Of a DNA stretch of 64,000 bases, positions 52,488 to 62,484 are shown piece by piece. The stretch lies in assembly GCA_023138875.1 (NCBI GenBank), contig JAGLOO010000048.1, positions 1-64,000 on the forward strand, written 5' to 3'. The notes under the pieces are model-generated. The model was not told where the DNA came from. It saw nothing but the letters and a program-made list of their open reading frames with translations, and did no database searches. The translations under genes were made by a program, and so were the position numbers. This stretch comes from Bacteroidales bacterium. Lineage in GTDB: Bacteria > Bacteroidota > Bacteroidia > Bacteroidales > GCA-2748055. The stretch's first letter is position 1. Each line of letters begins with the position of its first letter.

Positions 52488-55313
52488 ATGACACGCTTAA
52501 AAACGATCATCTCAGTTGTACTGTTCGCAGCAGTATATATGCAATCATTTGCCCAGATGGATCCCATGCAACCGCTTCCCAATGATGAGACGGTGCTTCA
52601 TGGTGTACTGGACAACGGAATAACATACTATATCAAAGCCAACAAGGAACCTAAAGAGAGAGCTTCCTTTTATATTATTCAGAATGTGGGAGCGTTGCTG
52701 GAAGAAGACCATCAGAATGGACTGGCCCATTTCCTGGAGCATATGGCGTTCAATGGTACCAAACACTTCCCGGAGAAAGGGATTATTAATTTCCTGGAAA
52801 AGCACGGTGTGGCTTTTGGAGAGAACATCAATGCCTATACCAGTCAGAACCAGACAGTATATAACCTCAGTGATGTACCGGTGAATAAACCCGGCATCCT
52901 GGATACCTGCCTGCTGATCCTGAATGACTGGTCCAATTACCTGTTGCTTACCGAAGAAGAGATCGATGCTGAACGGGGAGTGATCAAAGAAGAGTGGCGT
53001 ACCAGGAGGACGGCCCAGTTCAGGATGTATTCCGCCTCAATGGAATATCTCTATCCCAATTCGAAATTTGCTGAAAGGGATGTAATCGGTGATCTGGATG
53101 TGATTGAGAATTTCGAGTACGATGCATTAAGGGATTTCTACCATATGTGGTACAGGACCGACCTGCAGGCCATTGCCATGGCAGGGGATTTTGACGCCCT
53201 GGAGATGGAGAAAAAAGTGAAGGAGCTCTTTTCCGACATTCCTCCTGTGGAAAATCCACCCGAACGGCCCTTCTATGAAATACCGGACCATGATGCACCG
53301 GTATTCGGACTGGTTACTGATAAGGAAGCAGATCAGACCGTTATGAGGTACATGATCCGGCACAGGAAGCCTGACAGCGGTCCTGAATCATTGATGGACC
53401 TCAGGGAGGACTACATCCATTCACTCTTTAACAGCATGATGTCGCAACGGATCGATGAATTGCTTCAGAAAGGAGATCCACCCTTTATTATTGGGATTAT
53501 CGATTATGGGGATTTCGAACGGGGCTATGAAGCCCTGAGTGTGATCACACTTCCAAAACCCAATGAGGAAGCAATCGGGCTTACAGCCATCATGACCGAA
53601 CTGGAAAGGGTAAAGAGGTATGGTTTCACTCTTGGTGAACTGGACCGCGCGAAAGCCAATATCCTTACACGCTGGGAAAAGCATTACAAAGAAAGGGATA
53701 AGATCAGCAATGAAGAATATGTGAACGAGTACATAGATCATTTCCTGGAAGGGGATGCATTTCTTTCAGCCGAGAATGGGTATATGCTTGTCCAGGCGCT
53801 TCTGCCCACCATAACACTGGAAGACTTCAATGCAAGTCTTGAACAGTGGGTTACCGACGAAAACCAGGTGCTGGTGATTCAGGGCCCGGAAGGTGAAGAT
53901 ATTCAACATCTAACGGAAGTTGCATCCATGGAGATCTTTCAACAGGTGGCCCTGGCCGAGGTGGAGCCCTATGAGGATGAGGAACTGGCCGAATCGCTGG
54001 TTTCAGAGGAACTGGCACTGGCCGGGATCACAGGTACCAGGGAGCTGTCTGTTTTTGACGCGGTGGAGTGGACACTGGATAATGGTGCACGGGTGGTTTT
54101 CAGACATGCTGATTTTGAAAAGGACCAGGTACAACTTCGGGCATACAGCAAGGGCGGGAGTTCATTGTATGAAGATGACTATGTACCTTCCACCGATATG
54201 CTGACCTCACTCACAGAATTTTATGGTGTGGGGGAATTCGATGCTACCGGTTTAAAGAAGATGCTTACCGGAAAAAATGTTACACTCAAGATAAGCCTGC
54301 AAAACCTGTCTGAGGGGATGAACGGGACAGCCAGTCCTAAAGATATGGAATCTTTGATGCAACTGATCTACCTGCATTTTAACCATCCCAGGTTTGATGT
54401 AGAAGCCCATGAAGCCATCTTGGCCAGGTACCATGCATTTGTTCAGAATATGGGAAACAATCCACAGAAGATTATGGGTGATTCTTTGAGCCTGATCCTT
54501 TCCGATTACCATCCCCGTACCAGGGTGCTGGATACGGAATTTCTTCAGGACGTTCATTTGGAGATGATCAAGGAGGTGTATCGTGACCGCTTCACTGATG
54601 CCAGTGATTTTCTATTCGTCATTGTGGGGAATATGGATAGAGAAGAGATCAAGGTATTGGCCCAGAAATATATTGGAGCCATACCCGACCTGGGCCGGGA
54701 GGAAACATGGATTGACAGGAAGGTACGTGAACCAGAGGGAGAAGTGGAAAAGTTGATACCGCTGGTTCTGGAAACCCCCAAGGCCAATGTGAATATTGTG
54801 ATCAATAACGAAATGAAATATGATCCATACAACAAGATCGTCATGAAGGTGATAGAAGGAATACTGGACCTGCGTTATATGGAATCGATCCGTGAGGAAG
54901 AAGGTGGTACTTATGGTGTGGGGGTACGGACGGGATTGAATCGCTGGCCTGTGGAGAAAGCCAAAATGCAGATCAGGTTCGATTGTGATCCGGAGAGATC
55001 CGCAGACCTGAAGGAAAAGGTGTATGCTGAACTGGTGAAACTGGCCCAGGATGGACCCTCGGAAGTGGATCTGTCCAAGACGGTGGAGAACATACTGAAA
55101 ACCAGGGAACAGAACAAGGAACACAATTCATATTTCCTGAATACCCTGTACGACTATTATGTTCACGGGATTAATTTCGACGATCCTGCAAACTATGAGG
55201 ATATCCTGAAAGATCTTTCTACGAAAGACATTAAGAAGGCCATGAAAGCTTTCTATGATGATCCCAATGTGGTGGATGTGGTTTTTGTTCCCGAAGAGGA
55301 ATCAACACCCTGA
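52488..55313 (+). CDS. M16 family zinc protease (pitrilysin-like)
   Basis: The 941-residue protein has a signal peptide (to SFAQ) and the inverted zinc motif HFLEHMAFNG (HxxEH) near residues 82-86, with the third ligand Glu in EEEIDAERGVIKEEW. Four M16 half-domains follow, the two C-terminal ones inactive as usual, with the R/Y pair near EEEGGTYGVGV. It degrades small proteins or peptides in the periplasm or at the outer membrane. It is monocistronic. Confidence 0.92.
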   Translation: MTRLKTIISVVLFAAVYMQSFAQMDPMQPLPNDETVLHGVLDNGITYYIKANKEPKERASFYIIQNVGALLEEDHQNGLAHFLEHMAFNGTKHFPEKGIINFLEKHGVAFGENINAYTSQNQTVYNLSDVPVNKPGILDTCLLILNDWSNYLLLTEEEIDAERGVIKEEWRTRRTAQFRMYSASMEYLYPNSKFAERDVIGDLDVIENFEYDALRDFYHMWYRTDLQAIAMAGDFDALEMEKKVKELFSDIPPVENPPERPFYEIPDHDAPVFGLVTDKEADQTVMRYMIRHRKPDSGPESLMDLREDYIHSLFNSMMSQRIDELLQKGDPPFIIGIIDYGDFERGYEALSVITLPKPNEEAIGLTAIMTELERVKRYGFTLGELDRAKANILTRWEKHYKERDKISNEEYVNEYIDHFLEGDAFLSAENGYMLVQALLPTITLEDFNASLEQWVTDENQVLVIQGPEGEDIQHLTEVASMEIFQQVALAEVEPYEDEELAESLVSEELALAGITGTRELSVFDAVEWTLDNGARVVFRHADFEKDQVQLRAYSKGGSSLYEDDYVPSTDMLTSLTEFYGVGEFDATGLKKMLTGKNVTLKISLQNLSEGMNGTASPKDMESLMQLIYLHFNHPRFDVEAHEAILARYHAFVQNMGNNPQKIMGDSLSLILSDYHPRTRVLDTEFLQDVHLEMIKEVYRDRFTDASDFLFVIVGNMDREEIKVLAQKYIGAIPDLGREETWIDRKVREPEGEVEKLIPLVLETPKANVNIVINNEMKYDPYNKIVMKVIEGILDLRYMESIREEEGGTYGVGVRTGLNRWPVEKAKMQIRFDCDPERSADLKEKVYAELVKLAQDGPSEVDLSKTVENILKTREQNKEHNSYFLNTLYDYYVHGINFDDPANYEDILKDLSTKDIKKAMKAFYDDPNVVDVVFVPEEESTP

Positions 55314-55338
55314 GTTCTCCAGTACCGTTTTACAATCC

Positions 55339-55361
55339 CTTCAGGAAGAAATACCCTGAAG
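55339..55361. terminator. Possible hairpin terminator between convergent genes
   Basis: The inverted repeat CTTCAGG-N9-CCTGAAG lies between the stops of the M16 protease and the deoxynucleoside kinase genes. It is not followed by a strong T run, so factor-independent termination is uncertain. Confidence 0.35.
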
Positions 55362-55369
55362 CTCGGATT

Positions 55370-55984
55370 TTAGAACAGACCGTGAATTTCAGCGTTGATC
55401 TTGTCGATGACGGTGCTTAGATGTTCGGGTTTATCCCTGAAGTTAAGATTGTCCACATCGATGATCAGTAATTTGCCCAGGCTGTAGGTTTCTGCCCAGG
55501 CCTCGTAACGCTCATTGAGGTGTTTCAGATAGTCGAGCCTGATATTATTTTCATATTTGCGTCCGCGATTCTGGATTTGTTCAACCAGGGTTGGAATGGA
55601 AGCACGCAGGTAGATCAGAAGGTCGGGTGGATCGATCAGCGAACTCATCAGGTTGAACAGGGCAAAGTAATTCTCAAAATCCCTGGTGTCCATCAAACCC
55701 ATGCTGTGCAGGTTGGGGGCAAAGATATAAGCATCCTCGTAGATGGTGCGGTCCTGGATGATCTTCTTCCCGGATTCCCTGATCCTTACGATCTGACTGA
55801 ACCGGCTGTTGAGAAAATAGATCTGCAGGTTAAACGACCAGCGCTGCATATCCTGGTAAAAATCGTTGAGATAGGGATTGTCATCCACATACTCGTACTG
55901 GGCTTCCCAGACATAGTGTTTGGCCAGCAGACTGGTAAGTGTGGTTTTTCCGGACCCGATATTTCCCGCAACAGCTACATGCAT
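55370..55984 (-). CDS. Deoxynucleoside kinase (deoxyguanosine/deoxyadenosine kinase-like)
   Basis: The 204-residue P-loop kinase has GNIGSGKTT at residues 7-15, the substrate-site DRTIYEDAYIF near 98-108 and a lid with RGRKYE near 142. It salvages purine deoxynucleosides with ATP. It precedes the GH3 family gene in reverse gene order, separated from it by 42 bp. Confidence 0.88.
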   Translation of the reverse strand: MHVAVAGNIGSGKTTLTSLLAKHYVWEAQYEYVDDNPYLNDFYQDMQRWSFNLQIYFLNSRFSQIVRIRESGKKIIQDRTIYEDAYIFAPNLHSMGLMDTRDFENYFALFNLMSSLIDPPDLLIYLRASIPTLVEQIQNRGRKYENNIRLDYLKHLNERYEAWAETYSLGKLLIIDVDNLNFRDKPEHLSTVIDKINAEIHGLF

Positions 55985-56026
55985 GCTTTTCGATTTAAAG
56001 AGAGAATTAGACCAAGATAGTAACTT

Positions 56027-57541
56027 TTATTGGGTTAAAATGGCTGTTAGCTCATCTAAATACTTCCTGTCATTGGCAAGTCTGGGTATTTTGTTCTGGC
56101 CACCCAATTTGCCCCTTATTTGCATCCATCTGTAAAAGGTTCCGGGCTCAAGGGAAATAATGCGGGGTTTCATCAGGGTGATGTTCTTGAACCTTTTTGC
56201 CTCATAGTCCGAATTGATTGTACATAGTGAGCTGTCAAGCTCTTCCCCGAAATGATCCAGGTTGTCTGGAGCAGTCTCAAATTCGATCATCCACTCATGG
56301 CCCCCTTTGGAGTCATCACCCATATATAACGGACCCGCTGTATACTCCTTTATTACTGCCCCGGTCTTCTGGCAGGCCGTCATCAAAGCTTTCTCTGCAT
56401 TGTCCTGGATCACCTCTTCTCCGAATGCGTTGATGTAGTACTTGGTCCGTCCCGAGATCTTGAATTTATGCGGGTAGAGGGAAGTGAACACAATGGTGTC
56501 TCCGATCATATATCGCCAGAGTCCGCCGTTGGTGGTAATGATGATGGCATAATTGATCCCCATCTCCACCTCTTTGACGGTATATGCTGGCGGATGGGGA
56601 TCGTCCAGCCGGTTAAGGGGAATGAATTCATAAAATACACCCAGATCCAGCATCAGGAGCATGTCATCACTGTCCAGGTCATCCTGGATACCAAAGAAAC
56701 CCTCCGAGGCATTGTAGGTCTCCATGTAGTTCATCTTTTCAGAAGGGATCAGTTTTTTAAATTGTTCCCGGTAGGGAGTGAAACTGACCCCGCCGTGTGT
56801 GAAGAGCTCCAGGTTAGGCCAAACATCGAGAACATGGTTCTTTCCGGTAAAATCAAGAATAGCTTTGAGGAGAACAAGGTTCCATGAGGGTACCCCGGCA
56901 ATGCTGGTTACATTTTCGTTGACTGTAAGATTTGTGATTTTTTCAAGCTTTTCTTCAAAATCGGGAATCAGGGCAATCTCGGCTGCCGGAGTCCGGATGA
57001 AATGTGCCCAGAACGGAAGGTTCTCAATAATTACGGCCGACAGATCACCATAATAGGATTGGTTGCTGAAATTGTTGACTTCCGCGCTTCCCCCGAGCGT
57101 CAGGGCCTTTCCCTTTAGGATCCCGTTTTCAGGACGCTCCTTTGTATATAACGCGATCACATCTTTTCCTCCCCGAAAATGGCACTCTTCCAATGATTCA
57201 TTGCTTACAGGGATGAACTTGCTTTTATCGGAAGTGGTACCCGAAGATTTGGCAAACCATTTAATTTCCGATGGCCACAATAAGTTCTCTTCACCTTCTC
57301 TTAACCGGTTGATATAAGGTTTAATGTCATCATAGGTACTGATGGGTACCCTTTCCTGGAAATTTTCAATGGAGAAGATGGAATCATAACCATACTGAAC
57401 ACCCCATGTGGTCCTGGTAGCCTGTTCCACCAACTTTGTGAATACCTCCTGCTGTACATCAAAGGGATACTTTTTAAACAGCTCAATCTGGTGAAGCCTC
57501 TTTACATTCACCCAGGAGATAATGGAGTTGAGGAGCGGCAT
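56027..57541 (-). CDS. GH3 family acyl-adenylate/amide synthetase-like protein
   Basis: The 504-residue protein is a GH3-type member of the acyl-adenylate-forming superfamily, with the ATP-binding SSGTTSDKSKFIPVS near 96-110, an adenine-contact YNASEGFFG near 278 and the C-terminal GRTKYYINAFGEE. Plant GH3 enzymes conjugate acids to amino acids; bacterial substrates are unknown. It sits between queA and the deoxynucleoside kinase gene, 10 bp after queA. Confidence 0.87.
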   Translation of the reverse strand: MPLLNSIISWVNVKRLHQIELFKKYPFDVQQEVFTKLVEQATRTTWGVQYGYDSIFSIENFQERVPISTYDDIKPYINRLREGEENLLWPSEIKWFAKSSGTTSDKSKFIPVSNESLEECHFRGGKDVIALYTKERPENGILKGKALTLGGSAEVNNFSNQSYYGDLSAVIIENLPFWAHFIRTPAAEIALIPDFEEKLEKITNLTVNENVTSIAGVPSWNLVLLKAILDFTGKNHVLDVWPNLELFTHGGVSFTPYREQFKKLIPSEKMNYMETYNASEGFFGIQDDLDSDDMLLMLDLGVFYEFIPLNRLDDPHPPAYTVKEVEMGINYAIIITTNGGLWRYMIGDTIVFTSLYPHKFKISGRTKYYINAFGEEVIQDNAEKALMTACQKTGAVIKEYTAGPLYMGDDSKGGHEWMIEFETAPDNLDHFGEELDSSLCTINSDYEAKRFKNITLMKPRIISLEPGTFYRWMQIRGKLGGQNKIPRLANDRKYLDELTAILTQ

Positions 57542-57551
57542 GCGGGATTTG

Positions 57552-58601
57552 TTACAGGATTAGCATGGCATCACCATAGGTCCCGAATTTATAGTTCTCC
57601 TTGATGGCGACCTGGTAAGCATCCATAAGGTAATTGTATCCGGCAAATGCAGAAACCATCATCAACAGGGTAGAATAGGGAAGATGAAAATTTGAAATCA
57701 TCCTGTTAGGTACACTGAATTCATAGGGTGGGAATATGAATTTGTTGGTCCAGCCATCAAACTCCTTGAGGAATCCATCGGTGGAAACAGAGCTTTCAAG
57801 TGTTCGCATCACAGTGGTGCCCACCGCGCAAACATTGCTTTTCCTCCCTTTGGCTTCATTTACAAATTTCACAGCTTCCTCCAAGATCGTGATCCTTTCC
57901 GAATCCATCTTGTGTTTTGTAAGGTCTTCCACATCCACATTACGGAAATTCCCCAAACCCACATGCAGGGTAATGTAGGCAAATTCAACACCTTTGATTT
58001 CCAGGCGCTTCAGCAATTCACGACTGAAATGCATGCCTGCCGTCGGGGCAGCCACCGCTCCTTCATGTTTTGCATAAACGGTCTGATAACGCTCTCTGTC
58101 TTCCGGCTCAACCTTCCGTTCAATAAACTTGGGAAGGGGTGTTTCTCCAAGCTCGAAAAGTGTCTTTTTGAATTCATCATAATCCCCGTCATACAGGAAC
58201 CTGAGTGTCCTTCCGCGGGATGTTGTATTATCGATGACCTCGGCAACAAGGATTTCATCTTCCCCGAAGTAAAGTTTGTTACCGATCCTTATTTTCCTGG
58301 CCGGATCTACCAATACATCCCAGAGTCTCTGTTCACTGTTGAGTTCCCTCAGGAGAAAAACCTCTATTTCGGCGCCGGTCTTCTCTTTGTTCCCGTACAA
58401 ACGGGCCGGGAATACCTTGGTATCGTTAAAAACCAGCACATCCTGGTTATCAAAATAGTTGATGATGTCCTTAAATGTTTTGTGTTCAATCTTTTTTGTA
58501 TCACGATGAAGGACCATCAATCTTGATTCATCGCGATTCTCGGCAGGGAATTTTGCAACTAATTCCGGGGGTAAATTAAATTTATACTGGGATAACTTCA
58601 T
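57552..58601 (-). CDS. queA: tRNA preQ1(34) S-adenosylmethionine ribosyltransferase-isomerase
   Basis: The 349-residue protein contains the QueA hallmarks: [13 protein letters not shown] near 56, APTAGMHF near 186, [10 protein letters not shown], and [19 protein letters not shown] near the C-terminus. It transfers the ribosyl part of SAM to preQ1-modified tRNA in queuosine synthesis. It belongs to the uppP-truB-queA cluster. Confidence 0.95.
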   Translation of the reverse strand: MKLSQYKFNLPPELVAKFPAENRDESRLMVLHRDTKKIEHKTFKDIINYFDNQDVLVFNDTKVFPARLYGNKEKTGAEIEVFLLRELNSEQRLWDVLVDPARKIRIGNKLYFGEDEILVAEVIDNTTSRGRTLRFLYDGDYDEFKKTLFELGETPLPKFIERKVEPEDRERYQTVYAKHEGAVAAPTAGMHFSRELLKRLEIKGVEFAYITLHVGLGNFRNVDVEDLTKHKMDSERITILEEAVKFVNEAKGRKSNVCAVGTTVMRTLESSVSTDGFLKEFDGWTNKFIFPPYEFSVPNRMISNFHLPYSTLLMMVSAFAGYNYLMDAYQVAIKENYKFGTYGDAMLIL

Positions 58602-58661
58602 GTTAGGAATATGATTATTTGAATGATGCGAGCATCGTTATACGTAAAAAACACAATTTTG

Positions 58662-59363
58662 TTACAAAAGTTCTAGCTTTTCTATAAAGTTTTCAATAGA
58701 AATGGCGTCGGACACGTTATAAGGACCGATCCGTGTCCGCCTGAGGCCTGTCAGATGAGCTCCGGATTTCAAGTCAACTCCGATGTCCCGGGCCAGTGCG
58801 CGAATGTATGTACCCTTGCTGCATTCCACGTGTATCGAGAGGGCAGGTGGTTCAAATGCCAGGACCTCCATTTTGTTGACCGTAATATGCTGGTGCTTTA
58901 GTTCAATCTGCTTCCCCTTTCTGGCCATTTCATAGGCCCGTTTTCCGTCCACGCTTTTGGCAGAGAAGAGAGGGGGGAGCTGTTGTAGCTCGCCGGTGAA
59001 TACTGACAGTGACCGCTCCACCATAGTTCGGGTAATGTGTTCCCAGGGATAGGTTTTATCCACCTCTGTTTCCAGGTCGAAAGAGGGTGTGGTAGCACCC
59101 AGCCTGATCTGAGCATCATAGGCCTTATCCAGATCCTGGTACTGCATAATTGTTTTAGTAGCTTTCCCGGTACAGAGGATCATAAGTCCGGTGGCCAGCG
59201 GGTCCAGTGTACCGGCATGACCTACTTTAATTTTCCGGATCCTCAGGTGATGCCTCAGAGACTTCCGGATCTTATTCACCACATCGAATGAGGTCCAGTT
59301 CAAAGGCTTATCAATGAACAGGACCGTTCCTTCAAGGTATGCTTCGGGGTGACTGTATTCCAT
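58662..59363 (-). CDS. truB: tRNA pseudouridine(55) synthase
   Basis: The protein (233 residues from ATG 59363) has the TruB catalytic motif GHAGTLDPLATGLM with the nucleophile Asp (about residue 51), KPLNWTSFDVVNKIR near the start and CSKGTYIRALARDIG. It makes Psi55 in tRNA. An in-frame TTG at 59375 overlaps the uppP stop, but the ATG leaves a 4-bp gap and is preferred. The length is typical of the short Bacteroidota form without a PUA domain. Confidence 0.94.
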   Translation of the reverse strand: MEYSHPEAYLEGTVLFIDKPLNWTSFDVVNKIRKSLRHHLRIRKIKVGHAGTLDPLATGLMILCTGKATKTIMQYQDLDKAYDAQIRLGATTPSFDLETEVDKTYPWEHITRTMVERSLSVFTGELQQLPPLFSAKSVDGKRAYEMARKGKQIELKHQHITVNKMEVLAFEPPALSIHVECSKGTYIRALARDIGVDLKSGAHLTGLRRTRIGPYNVSDAISIENFIEKLELL

Positions 59364-59367
59364 TATA

Positions 59368-60153
59368 TCAGGCAAAAACGATTGATGCGATTCCTACCAC
59401 AGCACAATAGAGCGCAAACCAGTAAAGGTTTCCTTTTTTTACAAGTCTGATCATCCACCTGCAGGCCAGGAATCCCGATACGTAGGCAGCAAGAAATCCC
59501 GTTACCAGTGCCGCAACAGAGACCCCGGCTTCCCCGGATGAAGATGAAAATGAGAGGATGTCCAGCAGAGCAGCTCCGATAATAGGCAACAGTACCATGA
59601 GAAAAGAAAACCTGGCCACATCGCTTCTACCGTTTTTAAGAAGAAGTCCCGTGGAAATGGTCACGCCCGATCTTGATAATCCCGGGATAACGGCTGCCGC
59701 CTGGGCAATACCCATTAGCAGTGCATCCAGGAATGGGATGTTTTTATTCCCCGCCTTTACCAGCTGTGTAGACATGAGAAGCAGTGCAGTGACAAGCAGC
59801 GCACCACCCACCAGGATCAGGTTACCGGAAAACAGTGATTCAACCTCCTCCCTGAACAGTACGCCTACGATCAGGACCGGTATCATGGAGACAAGGATCT
59901 TTGATACATACCGGGTTTCTTCATTCCACCTGAATGCAATCAATCCGGTGCCCAGCTCTTTGATCTCCTTGAAGAATACAGTAATGGTGCTCAGCACCGT
60001 GGCAAAATGGACCAGCACGGTAAAAGTCAGGTCTTCTTTAACATCCACATTCAGTAATACTTTGCCGATCTCGAGGTGACCACTGCTACTAACGGGCAGA
60101 AATTCTGTGAGTCCCTGGACAATGCCAAGGATCAATGCTTCAATCAAGGTCAT
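59368..60153 (-). CDS. uppP: Undecaprenyl-diphosphatase (BacA type)
   Basis: The 261-residue protein has about eight transmembrane helices and the two conserved signatures GLTEFLPVSSSGHL (residues 15-28) and PGLSRSGVTISTGL (about 160-173). It dephosphorylates undecaprenyl diphosphate for cell-wall synthesis. It lies between the DUF3098 gene and truB. Confidence 0.95.
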   Translation of the reverse strand: MTLIEALILGIVQGLTEFLPVSSSGHLEIGKVLLNVDVKEDLTFTVLVHFATVLSTITVFFKEIKELGTGLIAFRWNEETRYVSKILVSMIPVLIVGVLFREEVESLFSGNLILVGGALLVTALLLMSTQLVKAGNKNIPFLDALLMGIAQAAAVIPGLSRSGVTISTGLLLKNGRSDVARFSFLMVLLPIIGAALLDILSFSSSSGEAGVSVAALVTGFLAAYVSGFLACRWMIRLVKKGNLYWFALYCAVVGIASIVFA

Positions 60154-60170
60154 AAATGGAATATGGATAT

Positions 60171-60428
60171 TTAACTATTGCCGGACGATTTGGGTTTCTT
60201 CATGATGGCCCAGATCTCAAAAATGAAGCCGGCAAGGACAATGATGGGTGCCAGTGTGATCCGGCGAAAACTGAAAATCTCTTCTTCATTGAATATGGAA
60301 GGATCTTCCGATTTACCTCCGGTCATCAGGATAAATCCAAGCACGATGATGGCGAATCCGATCATCAGCAAGATATAATTTTCCTTTCCCAGCGCGAAAT
60401 TTTCCTTGCTAATATTTTTTTTACTCAT
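60171..60428 (-). CDS. DUF3098 small membrane protein
   Basis: The 85-residue protein has two transmembrane helices (about 18-38 and 55-75) separated by a polar loop, the DUF3098 form found next to ftsX and uppP in Bacteroidota. Its function is unknown, though gene context suggests a role in cell division or wall synthesis. Confidence 0.82.
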   Translation of the reverse strand: MSKKNISKENFALGKENYILLMIGFAIIVLGFILMTGGKSEDPSIFNEEEIFSFRRITLAPIIVLAGFIFEIWAIMKKPKSSGNS

Positions 60429-60439
60429 AGCGGGCTATA

Positions 60440-61315
60440 TTAATAAAGCTTATCTGTTTTGATGTTCAAGTATTTATTTACTGCAAAGAAGGTGGATATC
60501 CAGTTGATCACCGTCCCCACAAGGATCACACCCAGCGCCAGGATGGCAAGCAGTTCATAATCCTTCAGCGAGATTACTCCTTCAAATTCTTTTTGGAGCA
60601 GGTACACAAGGCCAAACAACAGGGACAGTGCCACAAGGCTACCTGTAAAACCACTGACAGCACCCCTGAAAAGAAAAGGCCTGCGAATAAAACCCCGGGT
60701 GGCTCCAACCAATTGCATGGTATTGATAATAAATCGTTTCGAATAAATTGAAAGCCTGATGGTGTTGTTGATCAGGGTGACTGAAATGAGCGTTAGAAGA
60801 ATGGAGAAACCAAGGATCACTATAGAGATCTGCCTGATGTTTTCGTTGATGGCATACAACAGGGATTTTTTATAATAGACCTCTTCGATGGAATTATATT
60901 GCAAAAGGTCCTGTTCGATGATCATCACCGAATCCGGATTGGTCCATTGCTGGTGCAACCTGACCCTGATGGAGGGAGGAAGGGGATTGTAACCGAGGAA
61001 ACGGATGAAATCTTCACCCAGCATCTGTTCGGTCTCAAGGGCGGCTTCCTCTTTGGTGATGTACTCGGTTGAAAGAATATATTTCCGGGCATCCAGGATC
61101 TTCTGAAGCTGGTAGATATCTGCTTCTTTCACATTCTCTTTCAGGATGACATTGAAACCAATGCTCTCCATCACCTGTTTTTTAATGTTGCGGCCATTGA
61201 TCAGGAGCAGTCCAACCAATCCAAGCAACAGCAAAACGAGTGAAATACTGATGATTGAGGTGATGTATGAACTGCGAATCCTCCGGGAATATGTCCTGTT
61301 CTCCTTCTTTGACAT
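60440..61315 (-). CDS. ftsX: Cell division protein FtsX-like
   Basis: From ATG 61315 the protein has 291 residues: an N-terminal transmembrane helix, an extracytoplasmic domain (about 50-165) and three C-terminal helices with the FtsX pattern INTMQLVGATRGFIRRPFLF. With FtsE it controls peptidoglycan hydrolases at division; ftsE is not in the window. The in-frame TTG at 61339 is a less likely start. Confidence 0.9.
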   Translation of the reverse strand: MSKKENRTYSRRIRSSYITSIISISLVLLLLGLVGLLLINGRNIKKQVMESIGFNVILKENVKEADIYQLQKILDARKYILSTEYITKEEAALETEQMLGEDFIRFLGYNPLPPSIRVRLHQQWTNPDSVMIIEQDLLQYNSIEEVYYKKSLLYAINENIRQISIVILGFSILLTLISVTLINNTIRLSIYSKRFIINTMQLVGATRGFIRRPFLFRGAVSGFTGSLVALSLLFGLVYLLQKEFEGVISLKDYELLAILALGVILVGTVINWISTFFAVNKYLNIKTDKLY

Positions 61316-61377
61316 TGCCTTTAAAAATGGCTGGGGCAAAGATAGGAATAATTTGGGTTATGCAGGCGGCTTCTGAC

Positions 61378-62394
61378 TTAATCGAGGATTTTGGTCCATC
61401 CGAAAGTATCTTCAATATCACCGTTTTGGATTCCGGTGAGTGTTTCATATAGCTTTAAAATTACAGGACCAGGATTGACCCCGTCACCGTACATATAGGT
61501 GATATCCTTATCTATATCCACCACTTTCCGAAAGGGAGTGATGACAGCGGCAGTTCCACAGGCTCCGGTTTCCTCAAATTCAGCAAGCTCTTCAACCGGT
61601 ACCGGGCGTGTTTCCACCTTCATGCCAAAGGTTTCAGCAAGCATCTGAAGACTACTGTTGGTGATGGATGGCAGAATGGAATCGGACTTTGGTGTGATGT
61701 AGGTATTGTCTTTGATCCCGAAAAAATTGGCTGGTCCACATTCGTCAATATACTTTTTTTCTTTGGCATCCAGGTACATGGCAGTAGCAAAGCCCTTCTG
61801 ATGTGCCTCTGATATTGAGGCCATACTTGCGGCATAATTGCCCCCTACCTTCAGGTGGCCTGTCCCCAGGGGAGCGGCACGGTCATGATCCCTGCAGATC
61901 ATTATGTCCAACGGTTTGAATCCTTCCTTGAAATAGGGTCCCACGGGCATTGCAAATACCAGGAATGTAAACTCTTTTGCCGGCCGGACGCCCACTTCTG
62001 GCCCGGTTCCGATGAGCAATGGACGGATGTAGAGAGAGGCGCCTAGTCCATAGGGGGGGATATATTTTTTATTCAGAAGTACCACTTTCTCCACGGCCTC
62101 CATGAATAATTCTACAGGTACTTCAGCCAGTAAAATGCCTTTTGCAGATCTGATCATTCGCCTGGCATTTTCTTCGTGACGGAAAATCCTGATCCTGCCA
62201 TCAGCCCCGGTAAAGGCTTTCAGCCCTTCGAAAGACTCCTGGCCGTAATGAAGGCATGTGGCACCGATATGGATGGGAAGGTACTGGTCGGAGGATACCT
62301 CAAGTTCGCCCCATTTTCCATCCTGAAACACACACCTGACGTTGTAGTCAGTTTTTATAATATCAAAACCAAGGTTTTTCCAGTCAAGATCCAT
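61378..62394 (-). CDS. ilvE: Branched-chain amino acid aminotransferase
   Basis: The 338-residue PLP enzyme (fold type IV) shows HYGQESFEGLKAF near the start, the PLP lysine in GNYAASMASISEAHQKGF or the nearby DAKEKKYIDECG region, and CGTAAVITPFRKVV near the end. It interconverts branched-chain amino acids and 2-oxo acids. It is monocistronic, with a 38-bp gap between its minus-strand stop and the position of the ftsX TTG. Confidence 0.93.
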   Translation of the reverse strand: MDLDWKNLGFDIIKTDYNVRCVFQDGKWGELEVSSDQYLPIHIGATCLHYGQESFEGLKAFTGADGRIRIFRHEENARRMIRSAKGILLAEVPVELFMEAVEKVVLLNKKYIPPYGLGASLYIRPLLIGTGPEVGVRPAKEFTFLVFAMPVGPYFKEGFKPLDIMICRDHDRAAPLGTGHLKVGGNYAASMASISEAHQKGFATAMYLDAKEKKYIDECGPANFFGIKDNTYITPKSDSILPSITNSSLQMLAETFGMKVETRPVPVEELAEFEETGACGTAAVITPFRKVVDIDKDITYMYGDGVNPGPVILKLYETLTGIQNGDIEDTFGWTKILD

Positions 62395-62484
62395 AACGAT
62401 GATAATTAGTGGGTGAATAAGTCATCAAAAGTAAACAATCCAACCCTGAGCGCCAATAAAGAAATGATGTTTTATAAGGATGTT